A stretch of DNA of 64,000 bases from Mytilus edulis (Eukaryota; Mollusca; Bivalvia; Mytilida; Mytilidae), in contig NC_092356.1 of assembly GCF_963676685.1 (NCBI RefSeq), forward strand, positions 45,161,601-45,225,600, written 5' to 3'. Positions 12,801 to 22,935 of the stretch are shown one piece after another. The position numbers were made by a program, and so were the translations under genes. Numbering within the stretch: the stretch's first letter is position 1; every line of letters starts with the position of its first letter. The notes under the pieces are model-generated. The model saw only the letters and a list, made by a program, of their open reading frames with translations, was not told the DNA's origin and made no database searches.

Positions 12801-15800
12801 TTGTCTGCATTTCAATGAGATACTATCTTCGATCATCGTTTTTTTGTCGAGCCTGCGACTTTAGTTTCAGAAACCTCGACATAGGAATAGTGATCCGGCG
12901 GCGGCGGTGTTAGCAAACTTCTTAAAAGCTTTATATTTTAGAAGGTAGAAGACCTGGATGCTTCATCCTTTATATAGGGAGGCCTCATGTTATGAAGTTT
13001 CCGTCAGTCACATGTCCAATGTCCTTGACCTCATTTTCATGGTTCAGTGACTACTTAAAAAAATAGTTAAAATTTTGTGTAATGTTAAGTTCTCTCTTAT
13101 TATTAGTAGTAGGATAACAATATTTGGTATGTGCATACCTTGCAAGGTTCTCTGTCAAAACTGTCCGACGGGCATGAGAATAATTCTCATGCCCGTCGGA
13201 CAGTTTTCACTTGACCTAGACCTCATTTCATGGACCAGTGAACAAGGTTAAGTTTTGGTGGTCAAGTCCATATCTCAGACACTATAAGCAATAGGTTTAG
13301 TATATTTGGTGTATGGAAGGACTGTAAGGTGTACATGTCCAACTGGCAGGTGTCATCTGACCTTGCCCTCATTTTCATGGTTCAGTGGTTATAGTTAATT
13401 TTTTGTGTTTTTGGTCTGTTTTGCTTATACTGTATGCAATTGGTCTACTTTGGTGTGTGGAATGATTGTAAGGTGTACATGTCTAGCTGGTAGATGTCAT
13501 CTGACCTTGACCTCATTTTCATGGTTCAGTGATACAAGTTAAGTTTTTGAGTTTTGGTCTTTTTTTCTAATACAATAAGAAGTAGGCCAACTATATTTGG
13601 TGTATGTAAATATTTTATGATCTATATGTCAGTAGCTCAGATTTGATTTTACCTTGACCTCATTCTCACAGTTCATTGCTCAGTGTTAAGTTTTTGTGAT
13701 TTGGTCTGTTTTTCTTAAACTATCAGCTATAGGTCAACTATATTTGTTGTATGGAAGAATTGTTAGCTGTACATGTCTGCCTGGCATGGTTTGTCATGTT
13801 TATCTGACCATGACATCATTTTCATGGTTCATTGATCAATGTTTGGTTTTCTTGGTTAATGTTAAGTTTATGTGACAGTTGTAATAAAGCTTTACATTTA
13901 GGACTATCAACATAAAATCAATGATTAGTAAAGAAGGCGAGACATTTCAGTGTGTGCAGTCTTGCGATTCTTAGTAAATATTTCTGAATTTTATGATACA
14001 TTAATTATAATATTTTTAATTCACTACCTCATCTAAATGGCAGACTCATCTCACACTATACGATGCCAACCGTCAGAAGCTGTATGATATATGGAGTAAA
14101 TGTTGCCCAATTTTCTGTGTTTGTTGTATTGAAGACATTAATTTCCATGTAAGTATACTTTATATGTAACAAGAAATACCAAACACTATGTTTATTGTAA
14201 ATAAAATATCTGACGTTCATTAATCAATGTTTTGAATTCCGAAATTATTATTTTTTTGCGATTTTAAAAACAAGGCATTTTCGTACCACTCCAGGGAGAT
14301 CTCTAAAACGATGTATGATTATTAAAATCACCCATAATGCAGCACTCGCAATCTGATTAAGATATAGATCTCTGATATCGTTGTGCTCATATGAACCTCG
14401 AGATGAGTTACGATGCAATTCAGACTGCAACCCTTAAAACTATTCAAACTATTTTTTTTTTCAAACAAATTGACGACTTGTTAATATAGTATTTGATTTG
14501 AATTGCAGGTGTTTGATGCCAGGTCTCAAAACAAGTTAGAGTCACGTATTTACAAAAAGTGGTCTGGATGGGCAAGGGAATGTTGTACACGAGCGGATCT
14601 GTTAGTCTGTGAAGGTAAATTGGCAAGTCAGTTCGAGTCAAATAAGATAATACTGAATAAAATATAACAAAAATCTGCTTTAATTACTTTATCGCTTACA
14701 AGTTAATGTAATAAAGGAATTATCCAGACTGACTTTTTGTCTCTAAAAAAGCTTCTGAAAACACAAAGATTGTTTATTGACGATATATGTTGTAAAATTT
14801 CTGTCACTTTAGCTAGTTACAACGGTAATTCGTCATCTCTTCCAAAATGGTAGTTGATTATTAAAAAATAAATATTTGACATAATAAGTTAAACAAAAAA
14901 TTATTACAATCGTGAATATCTTCAGTGAAGAGTCATAAAGCTGGTAAAATTTAGGGAAAAGAATACATATTTTTCTCTCAAAGACATATTTTATCACTTA
15001 ACATCCATTTATATGGCTGCCCCACTTACCATACTCCACAATTCATCAAACTTATTAACTTTATTGTGAATTTTAATTCGCTTGCAAAATGTGAAGCAGA
15101 TGTATACTACAATAACGTATTCTTTCTATTTCATAGTACCTGGTATGGATGTAAAGGAGAAGGCACTATTTCTATGTACAACATTTATGTTGGTAAGTTC
15201 ATGGTTTTTCTATTTACAACATTATGTTGGTAAGTTCATGGTTTTTCCATTTACAACATTATGTTGGTAAGTTCATGGTATTTCTATGAACAACATTTAT
15301 GTTGGTAAGTTATATTGTATTTCTCTGTACAAAATTTAAGTGGTAAGTTCATGGTATTTCTCTGTATATACAGCATCTAAGTTGGTAAGTTCATGGTCTT
15401 TCTCTGTACTTATACAACATTTAAGTTGGTAATTTCATGGTATTTCTCCATACCAACATTTATGTTGGTAAGTTCATGGTATTTTGCTAAACAACAATTA
15501 TGTAAATAAGTTCATGATATTGCTCTCTACAACATTATTTATGTTGGTACTTTCAAGTTCATGGTATTTCTCTCTGTACACCATTTATATTGGTAAGTTC
15601 ATGGTATTTCTCTCTGTACAACATTTATGTTGGTAAGTTCATGGTATTATTATCTTCAACATTTATGTTGGTAAGTCCGTGAGATTTCTCTGTACAACAT
15701 TTATATTTGTAAGTTCATGGTATTTCTCTCTACAACATTATGTTGGTATGTTCATGGAAATTCTCTGAACAACATTTACGTTGGTAATTTCTTGGTGTTT

Positions 15801-16129
15801 CTCTCTACAACATTTATGTTGGTAAGTTCATGGTATTTCTCTGTACATTATCTATATTGGTAAGTTCATTGTATTTCTCTCTACAATATTATGTTGGTAA
15901 GTTTTTTTTATTTCTCTCTAAAACATTTATGTTGGTAAGTTCGTGGTAAGATGTTGTTTGTAGAATAAAAGTTTCAATCAAACTGTTGAGAATATTAATG
16001 TCTATGGATGTCTATGTCTGAAAGATAAAATCATTGCAGTATCGTTAACATAATTTATCTTTCTATTTTTAACAGGATGTGATGGTTTTTGAGACTATGG
16101 ATTCTGGTGGCGCTGGCGCAGGCTCTTAG
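9853..16129 (+). CDS. PLSCR: Phospholipid scramblase (PLSCR family), 9 coding exons
   Basis: Membrane protein of the scramblase family, which moves phospholipids between bilayer leaflets in response to calcium. Coding exons: 9853-9886, 10739-10861, 11604-11687, 12034-12110, 12510-12643, 14037 or 14044-14148, 14509-14614, 15137-15192, 16076-16129, about 259 residues. Recognisable blocks in order: a short Pro-rich N terminus (PPPGCPPGLEYL), ECCNRMCCGPDRGF, a Cys cluster (KWCAGCCWC) where the family is palmitoylated, VVGYIRQQ, SKCCPIFCVCC, YKKWSGWARE, and the single C-terminal membrane helix (KALFLCTTFMLDVMVFE), ending GGAGAGS. Borders are GT-AG with consistent phases except exon 5-6, where the canonical acceptor breaks the frame. 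Two in-frame ATGs open exon 1 (9853, 9859). Relative to vertebrate PLSCR1 as I recall it, the calcium-loop region (TRADLLVCEVPGMD) lacks the first acidic residue. Confidence 0.93.
10282..10600 (+). repeat. tRNA-derived SINE with a duplicated tail, in scramblase intron 1
   Basis: The block 10415-10520 looks tRNA-like: an A-box-like TGGTCTAGCGGGACGG, a spacer long enough for a Leu/Ser-type variable arm, and a clear B box GGTTCGAATCC (10496-10506). The 3' phrase TGTTGGGTTGATGTTTAGAC follows at 10558. The same phrase also occurs upstream at 10285-10310, so the head is preceded by a second, orphan tail. It lies in an intron and is not likely to be a functional tRNA gene. Confidence 0.65.
12839..13970 (+). 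repeat. Long dispersed mussel repeat in scramblase intron 5
   Basis: Begins near TTTTTGTCGAGCCTGCGAC and ends near AAAGAAGGCGAGACATTTC. The interior holds several diverged ~120-bp subunits, each with GACCTTGACCTCATTTTCAT, GGTTCAGTG, AAGTTTTTGTG, and TATTTGGTGTATGGAA. I recognise this from memory as a high-copy bivalve repeat. It makes up most of the 1.4-kb intron and has no coding capacity. Confidence 0.75.
13157..13207. repeat. Perfect 51-bp palindrome
   Basis: Arms 13157-13181 and 13183-13207 are exact reverse complements (AAAACTGTCCGACGGGCATG... mirrored) around a single A at 13182. The right arm (CATGCCCGTCGGACAG) looks like ordinary sequence of the surrounding repeat, so the left arm is probably an inverted copy of it. 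Transcribed RNA would fold into a 25-bp hairpin. Confidence 0.9.
15168..15950 (+). repeat. Minisatellite made of the exon 8 end plus its splice donor, ~20 units of ~39 bp
   Basis: The consensus unit is about TTTCTCTGTACAACATTTAT followed by GTTGGTAAGTTCATGGTA. The first unit is the real 3' end of coding exon 8 and its donor (15192/15193). Further copies have their junction near 15227, 15264, 15303, 15342, 15383, 15427, 15466, 15504, 15545, 15592, 15631, 15670, 15708, 15743, 15783, 15820, 15859, 15896 and 15934. About 15 keep an exact GTAAGT after TTG or a close variant; others read GTAATT, GTACTT or GTATGT. The coding part of the unit is the membrane-helix segment (FLCTTFML). Confidence 0.95.
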
Positions 16130-17690
16130 AATGTCACGGCTTTCATCAGTGCAATCACATGACAAAACCTCTAGATGATCATGAGAGTTCAAGTTGACAA
16201 AACTTTACAATTTGATATTCAACAACTTTATTATGTTTTAAAGCTATTTAGAGAATATACAGGACAGTTTCAGAAATTTGTTCATCAAGTGTCATAATTT
16301 TCATTTTGATACGACATGCTACGGAAATAGATCTATCAAAGATTTTTGTTTTACCTCATTAAAGACATAAATGTGCATAATATGTTCCAAATGTTAAACA
16401 TTCGCAATTTTCTATATGTTTTATTAAACATTATAATCTGTATATTATATTTAAATGGTTTTTTTTTATATAAAAATGTAAAATTTGTCTTTTATTTATG
16501 CACTTTTGCATAATACTGCAATACAATTATTAGTATTGTTAGATGTTTTAAACAAAACTATTCTATATATTAATCTTTTAACAAGTATCTAGAGAGTTTT
16601 TGTTGACTTTTTGTTGTCAAAAGAAAAACAACATACAAAATAACATAAATTTAAAAAAAAACCTGTTCAAGAAATAGTTGTTTAACATAAAAAAGGAATT
16701 AACTCTAAATAAAATCCAACTGAACCTAAACTAGAATTAGTGTTCGGTATCTAAAGAATGATAATGGGACTATGAACACAGATGATGTGTGGTGTGATTG
16801 CCAGTGAGACAACAGAATATTATGCAGATGCTAGCAACTATAGTAGATCGCCGTACGGCCTTCAAAAATGAGCAAAATAGAAACACCAAGATCCATGAAA
16901 ACAGCATTACTTTTCAGATTTACGAGGACAATAATTATAGATCACAGAATGATAGATCGGGTTCTGCTCTGTTTTAAAAATAATTATTCGCGCTCTACCT
17001 AACGTAGCAATCTCAAATTAGACTGAGATCGGCGGAATATAACGACTGACATTATTCGGGTTGGATCTGATTATTTGTATTTTCTTTTCTCAGTCCAGTG
17101 TATTGTCGTCTACTACATACTGTTATCAATATATATAATTAAGATGACCAGAGCGATTGTATTGTTATAAAATTGTTGAAGATATATCGGCAAATCATGT
17201 TACACCATGTAATTACATGCAAAATACACATGTGTGCATTCAGAACTTTAAATAGAAGTGTGATGTATACAATTGATTATAAATCAAATTTTAAACTTGT
17301 TGAAATATTACACTAAGACTATAGAAAAACGCATCGAACAGAATGTTTTTCTTAATTCCAATACATTTAACACCAGATCCCGATATCGTGGTTAAAAAAT
17401 AAGATTAATTTAGATATTTTGTACTAAAAATATGAATCAGATCATCTTTTTTTTTCATGAAGTATAGAATAAACAATTTATCAAAAAGAGTGTTCGTTAA
17501 TTTTTAAGTGAAAAAACGGTTGCACCTTGGAAAGTTGCATCACAGAATTTTACAATTGAAAATACTAATCGATTTTCCAATTTCTGCTGCACACATCTAC
17601 ATTCAAGACTAAAATTAAATTTAATTGAAAATATGAAAATAACTACTGTATTTTAATTCGGTCAGTCTTATTTATTTTCTGGCTGTTCAG
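16130..17690 (+). other. Scramblase 3' UTR and intergenic sequence
   Basis: The scramblase stop codon is followed by AT-rich sequence. The clearest polyadenylation signal is AATAAA at 16708-16713, about 580 bp downstream. From 16781 to about 16885 there is a fragment of a dispersed repeat (GATGTGTGGTGTGATTGCCA, then GCCGTACGGCCTTCAAAAAT), related to copies near 23796, 33610, 40090 and 61620. No other gene is seen. Confidence 0.5.
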
Positions 17691-17755
17691 TATATTTAAC
17701 CACATGTAAGCAACTACTCACTGTGATCATACCAAAAGAAGGACGATCGACTAAC

Positions 17756-20648
17756 ATGGAAGTTGTAGCGGTATGCATACTTTTTCTTTTATTTGTAAAA
17801 AATGCTACTTTTTCGTTGAACATTTCTTCTGCTGAATCTTTTTTTATTTACATAATTTAGATCTAGATGATTGTAAGATACATCTAGATACTTTATCGAA
17901 GTATCTAGATATCTTTTTCTATTTAGATATTTTCAATGACCATCGAGATACTTTTTGAAAGCATCTAGTTACTTTTAATTAGTATCTAGATAGTTCTCAC
18001 AAGTATCATGATGCTTCGCATAGTCTGCTTAAACACTCGAGATGAAATACAAAATTAATTACCCTGTAACAAAGTTCTGATCTTTACCAGTTTCTTCCTC
18101 TGTCCTTGCTCTGATTCTATTCAAGCTTCTTCTCAACAATTGTTGGTTTATTCCAAGATTGGACATAAAATCAGCTGTGCGGGGAACCAAGCTATCGGAA
18201 AGAGAAACTGCGTGTTTCCCTTTCTAAAGTCCCGCAAAATTTGTTAATCAGTAGCGTAAGAAAACGCAAATTCAATTGGTTAAAAATACGACAGAATACT
18301 AAAGATCTTTAGACTTTTTGACCATCTAGATACTTCAACGAAGTATCAACGAAGTATCTAGATACTAACACGAACTATCAAGATACTTGTGTGAAGCATC
18401 TATATACATTTTGTACTTGTGCGGTAAGCATCTAGATGGTTATGCGAAGTATCTGGATGGAAAATGCATCTAGATGAAATCATCGATATTTTGACATGAA
18501 CGACCACTCATACTTTTATAAGGCGACATTCCTTTATATGTATATATATATATATGTATACCTTTCTATCTCACCTTGCCTGAAAGGACAAGTGATCGTT
18601 TCTCATCACTTGGCGCCCACAGTCCGTCGTCGTCGTTAATTTTTACAAAACTCCTCTCCTCTGAAACTATACCGGGCTAAATTTAACCAAACGTGGCCAC
18701 AATGACTATTAGAGTATCTTAGACTAGTTTAAAGAATGTGTCCGACGACCCCGCCTGCAAACAACCATGACCGCCGTGGCTAAAATAGAGCATGGGGATA
18801 AAATGTAGTTTGTGTGCGTTTTTTTAATACTTCACTGTCTTCAGTTTTGTTGTTTATTTCTGTTTTTCGCTGTCCGCACTTCTTATCCAAAGTAATCATA
18901 GATGACCAACATAAAACCTTTTAGTATTGTAATATATGGTTTACGTTCCTTATTCAAACGGATACGTGCTGATGTTCATAAGAAAAGTAAATAAGTTTAC
19001 GTACCGTTGTTAATCAGTATTTATAATTGTCTACACATTAACCTACTTGTTATTTTTTCAAAGGCACACCAACGTGGTAACCGAATGGGATACATGAATC
19101 CTTTTATTGTAAATGGCAGAGACGTTGACCCCATGACCTTCAGAATGAAATGGCAGCAGGTAGGAGAATGATTCAAATTGAAGTTAAGAGTTTAAGTCTG
19201 ATCTAGTAGATTTCGAAAAAAGACCCTTGTAGATTTCGAAAAAGAGTAGGCTAATGCCGCTACAAGGCAGCACTCGCACCCGCAAAGTGGAAAGGGATTA
19301 ATATAAGTCGCAAAACTTGTTTCCCAATCCACTATAAATAAAAATGTTTAAACTAAGTCTGATCTACACACAATGTGCTAACTTAACAGTTTACACGAGT
19401 GACACTTTTGAGAGTTAACACAAAGTTGTTCTTTGGATTGTTGAAATACAAAACCGCTTGATATTAAAAGAAAGTCGAAGGTATATACCACTATGAGAAC
19501 GAAAATTTCAGTTAAAATTCATTTTTTTCTCTGATTATGAATCAGTCAACAAGGTAGTAAGTTACAGTAAACACATCTTTTTGAAGAAAGAAAAAACCAA
19601 GCCTCTGTTGTCAATTCCTTATTCTCAGCTGGAGATTTTTCTCAAATTATGTGCTTTGATAACACTTTAAAAAATCTAAACCCACTTCCCTGAATTGATT
19701 TTATTGTATGTAGTTTAATGCAAATTATGTTAGTGTGTTGATTAAGATACCTCGACAAGTGCACTAACTATAGTCTTACCAAATTTATTTTACTTTGTAG
19801 TATAACTAGTATATTATTTATTACTTGAATTGCAGTATTTCCCACCACGCCAAGACTGGGTAATGTGTCGCCGTCACCGTACTCCAGAAGCAGATGCAGC
19901 CAGAAATATCATTAAGGTAGTGATATCCAATCGGATACATAGCTACAAAGAAAAATACCGCTCACAATTTGAAAAATCAGAGTTCTATGCAACAGAGAAA
20001 ATTAGAACAGCGGAACAAAATGTTCCATTCGAATCGAGATCAAATAATTTTCTCCCAGAAATTTTGACCCCCAAAAATAAGAAAATCAGATCTAGGTCAA
20101 AGAAGTCTGCCAACAAGGGAAAAGTGACAACGAAAGGTCATACAAGGTCACTCTCAAGACAAAAGTCTGAAGTTAAATATAGGACAATCTCCTCGGACGT
20201 TTTAGAAAACGATGGAAATAAACATAAAAGAAAGAAAAAGATAAAGAAATCAGCAACAAAGAAAGGCAAACGATCATCAAAGAAACATATATATAAGAAA
20301 GACAAATGTGAACTTCCCGATATAAAAGACATTTGTCGGAATAGACCTAAAGAAAATTTACACAGTCGTGAATCAAAAAAACTTAACTTCTCTAAGCTAC
20401 CACGCCTACCGATTCCAGACACTTGGAAACGGCAAGGCGAAACACGTCACGTGGAGAAAGTGACACGTCTTCCTCTTCCTACGACGTGGAAGTGGTACGA
20501 TAATCCAAATCAGTTCAAGAAACGACAGCCTTCGACACCTGGACTATCATTGGCTAGCAGGCAGTCATCTGACTTGGGAAGTTTCTCATCCAACCAATCA
20601 TGTGTTAACACTTTAAGATTCGAACCACGATCATCTTCAATATTATAA
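17756..20648 (+). CDS. Unrecognised Lys/Arg-rich protein, 3 exons, 307 aa
   Basis: Exons are 17756-17770, 19064-19159 and 19836-20648, all joined in phase 0 at clean borders (GCG|GTATGC, CAAAG|GCA, CAG|GTAGGA, TGCAG|TAT). The protein starts MEVVAAHQRGNRMGYMNPFI. Residues 5-100 look structured (FRMKWQQYFPPRQDWVMCRR, then ADAARNIIKVVISNRIHSYK). Residues ~115-195 are very basic (KHKRKKKIKK, KKGKRSSKKH), a plausible nuclear or nucleic-acid-binding stretch. Near 225-260 a short motif occurs twice (KLPRLPIPDTWKR, VTRLPLPTTWKWY). The tail is Ser-rich and ends RSSSIL. No signal peptide or membrane helix. AATAAA lies at 20808-20813 and a TATA-like TATATTTA at 17691. I do not know the family; coding is supported by the long open third exon and matching splice phases. 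Confidence 0.8.
17861..18485. repeat. Element bounded by ATCTAGAT palindrome clusters, in intron 1 of the basic-protein gene
   Basis: Two clusters (17861-18005 and 18305-18480) are made of ATCTAGAT palindromes and variants joined by phrases such as CGAAGTATCTAGATACTT. The outer ends read TAGATCTAGATGATT and AATGCATCTAGATGAAATCA. The ~300-bp middle is not repetitive and holds the minus-strand exon candidate at 18063-18223. This looks like a non-autonomous element with subterminal repeats, perhaps carrying a captured exon. No target duplication identified. Confidence 0.5.
18063..18223 (-). CDS. Candidate exon of unknown protein, 53 codons
   Basis: On the minus strand, an acceptor-like CTTTAG|AAAGGG (18223) and a donor-like ACAGG|GTAATT (18063) frame an open stretch reading KGKHAVSLSDSLVPRTADFM, then INQQLLRRSLNRIRARTEEE, then TGKDQNFVT. 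Its composition (Arg, Glu and Asp-rich, helix-like) is more protein-like than the surrounding AT-rich frames. There is no start or stop and no partner exon nearby on this strand. It lies between the two ATCTAGAT clusters. It could be a captured exon fragment or chance. Confidence 0.3.
18565..18820 (-). repeat. Truncated copy of the dispersed repeat seen at 50224-51524
   Basis: Reads CTCATCACTTGGCGCCCACA, GTCCGTCGTCGTCGTT, ACAAAACTCCTCTCCTCTGA and ACCAAACGTGGCCACAATGA. These are the complements of phrases at the right end of the element at 50224-51524 (GGACGACGG..., CAAAGGAGAAGTTTG, TTGTGGACAAGTTTGG). A (TA)n run lies just before it at 18540-18556. Intronic and non-coding. Confidence 0.65.
19205..19354 (+). 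mobile_element. 5'-truncated SINE with 11-bp target duplication
   Basis: The 3' half matches the full-length SINE at 47057-47407 (CTAATGCCGCTACAAGGCAG, then GGAAAGGGATTAATATAAGT, then TTTCCCAATCCACTATAAAT). It is flanked by a perfect direct repeat AAGTCTGATCT at 19194-19204 and 19355-19365, the signature of retrotransposition. The 5' end carries a small internal duplication of GTAGATTTCGAAAAA. It lies in intron 2 of the basic-protein gene. Confidence 0.9.
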
Positions 20649-20807
20649 TGCATACAATTTGTATATTGTTTATTTCGGAAATAGTCAAGGAATTTGGTGG
20701 ACGAATGAATCATACGTTAACAGATTAATATAGTAAATATGTCTTTGAGAGTTTATATCATTGAAGATGAACCATGTATATCACATTTCATAAATGATTG
20801 TGGTAAC

Positions 20808-20813
20808 AATAAA
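20808..20813 (+). terminator. Polyadenylation signal AATAAA of the basic-protein gene
   Basis: AATAAA 160 bp after the stop codon of the 307-residue protein, on the coding strand in an AT-rich 3' UTR. It is the first exact signal downstream. Confidence 0.55.
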
Positions 20814-20829
20814 ACCATATTATACTAAG

Positions 20830-21323
20830 AAAGTAAAGCAATGTATCGTTTCTTCGAATTTTTAATCGCAATTTACTTTAGCGAGTTATTATAACTAACT
20901 GATAGATGCCACGTATTTTAATGCACAGCAGTCATTAGGCCAGGATTATAATATATATATATATCTTTACACCTGTCATGAGCTGTCCAAATATAGTTTT
21001 TTTTTACCCTTATTTCATACCATATTCGCGATTTTTGAAGCTAAACTTAAGTTATTTGTCCGCATTGCTTGTAAAGCAAATCATCGATATATAGGAAGCA
21101 CCAACCCGCCCTCCCAGATGTGTAATAAGTGAAAATGACAGTTATGGTCTTATGCAGTCTGATTAAAATCAAACCTGCCAGCGCTCACTTTTTCTGGTAG
21201 ATTCAATATTTTATTAAAGTCTCACCACTTGTAAAAAATTATACATTCCAATATACATATAAAACATTGCGTATAACATGAAATATTTAAGAAATGGCTG
21301 AAATATTTTTTCTGTCTATGAAG
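20830..21323. other. Non-coding spacer
   Basis: AT-rich with a (TA)n run at 20949-20962. No gene or supported repeat. Confidence 0.4.
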
Positions 21324-21412
21324 AAATAACATAAAAAATTTGGTGCACACAGGATAACGCGCGTAGCGGGTTATTTAACAGTGTGCACCACATTTTTTTA
21401 TGTTATTTCGAA
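21324..21412. repeat. Long hairpin (small MITE-like inverted repeat)
   Basis: AAATAACATAAAAAATTTGG and TGCACAC at the left are mirrored by GTGTGCACCACATTTTTTTA and TGTTATTTC at the right. The ~30-bp loop (GGATAACGCGCGTAGCGGGT) is itself partly symmetric. The downstream block with TGATGACGTCACGGTCACAT and GCCAATCAGAAGACGCGTTA (to 21560) is probably part of the same dispersed unit. Confidence 0.7.
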
Positions 21413-21559
21413 TTTAATTCTAAATTCCATTTTAAACCGTAGAAACCATGAAAAAATGTTGATGACGTCACGGTCACATGACTAAATTATGTCTATGGGC
21501 TCATAACAAAATAACGTCAGCCAATCAGAAGACGCGTTACATCCAAAATTAAATTATTA

Positions 21560-22535
21560 GATAATATTTATAAAACATATTGTATATTAAACTAACAGTA
21601 AAATAATCATTAATTTACATGACTTAAAAACTATAACATATACAAGTGCCATCCTATTAAAATTATGAGAGACTAATATTAAAGGATTAATTATAATATA
21701 CAATCTATTACACAATTTTAAAATTAACTACCATATATTTGAGATTTAAAATACATCAGCTATCTTTTGCAAATAAAAAAAAAATGTTTTTTTACATGAA
21801 ATATCATAGCAGGTTTTAGCAACTACCTGACATAGTTATGTTTTACTGCTTCACTATGCTATGCAATATATTTCGAAGGTCTGCATATAAAGGCTATAAA
21901 GTAAATACATGTTTTTTTGTCTTCAATTTCATTTTTACACATACTGCACATAAAACAATATCTTTCATTTATTGGTTTATTCTCATATCGTCCTGTTTCT
22001 ATTTTAAGTGATATCCCACGAACGAAATATATAATTAAACGATAGCAAGTTGAGGTTTGGTTTTAATCAGACTAGGTCCTATCATCAGGTGGTAATGGCA
22101 TTAAAATAACACAGTATAAAACATAAAGACTAAGAAACGAATTTAATAATCACAACATTTACCAAACTTTAAAGTAGGCATGCAAACACATAGGACAAAA
22201 GCTGCTATTTTGAACATTTAACACCATCATTTAATTATTGCGTTTACTCGTAGCTGGAAATTTATATCAATATCCTTAGGTAGGATCTTTTAAAATAGTC
22301 CAGGCAAAGAAAATGACAAGAATTCCATTTAAACTGTTTACATTTATGTGTTTGCTTATTCTGTCAATCAAAGAGTTTCAAAAGAAAATCTTTTTGTTGT
22401 GTCGAGGTAAAACTCGACTGAAACAGTGGTTCCATCATCAAAACTATTTCCCCAGGACAAAGCGGCATAACTCAATACAACTATCGCACTCAAATTTAAA
22501 TGGTGAACAAAAAAAAGCACGAAAGTATTGGAGAA
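21560..22535. other. Non-coding, AT-rich
   Basis: No supported feature. Short ORFs near 22313-22592 on both strands have AT-driven composition and no recognisable domain. Confidence 0.4.
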
Positions 22536-22935
22536 AAACGTTTCGTAGTGGACACTACCATGCAATCTTTTTTTTTTAAATCTTTTTTTCAATTATATTC
22601 GTACAAAACAAATAACAAGGGTTAGTGTCATGTAATTTTTAGTATGTTTTTATTAACATAGAATAGGGTTGATGTCAACTACGAAACTTTTTGTCCTCTA
22701 CGAAACGATTTTGTCAACTACGAAACGCATCAAAATTTCCAGTTGTACCTTTATATGTGAAGTACTGTCTAATCTTTATCGATAAAAAATGGTTCTCCAT
22801 TTCAGAAAAAATGAGATCTTTCTAGTATAATAGTAAACAAACTGGATGTCTATAGGAGACATTTAAAATTGCAATAGGATGTGTGTTTAGAAGCAGTTTC
22901 GTAGTGAACAAATGTCCCCTACGAAACAGTACACA
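22536..22935. repeat. Cluster of CTACGAAAC words in both orientations
   Basis: CTACGAAAC occurs at about 22678, 22696, 22717 and 22920, and its complement GTTTCGTAG at about 22541 and 22898. Six copies of a 9-mer in 400 bp of AT-rich DNA is more than expected by chance. The context looks like remnants of a decayed repeat. No coding. Confidence 0.5.

Noticed and set aside
20138..20422. 94-codon minus-strand ORF
   Set aside because: Shadow of the Lys-rich third exon of the basic-protein gene.
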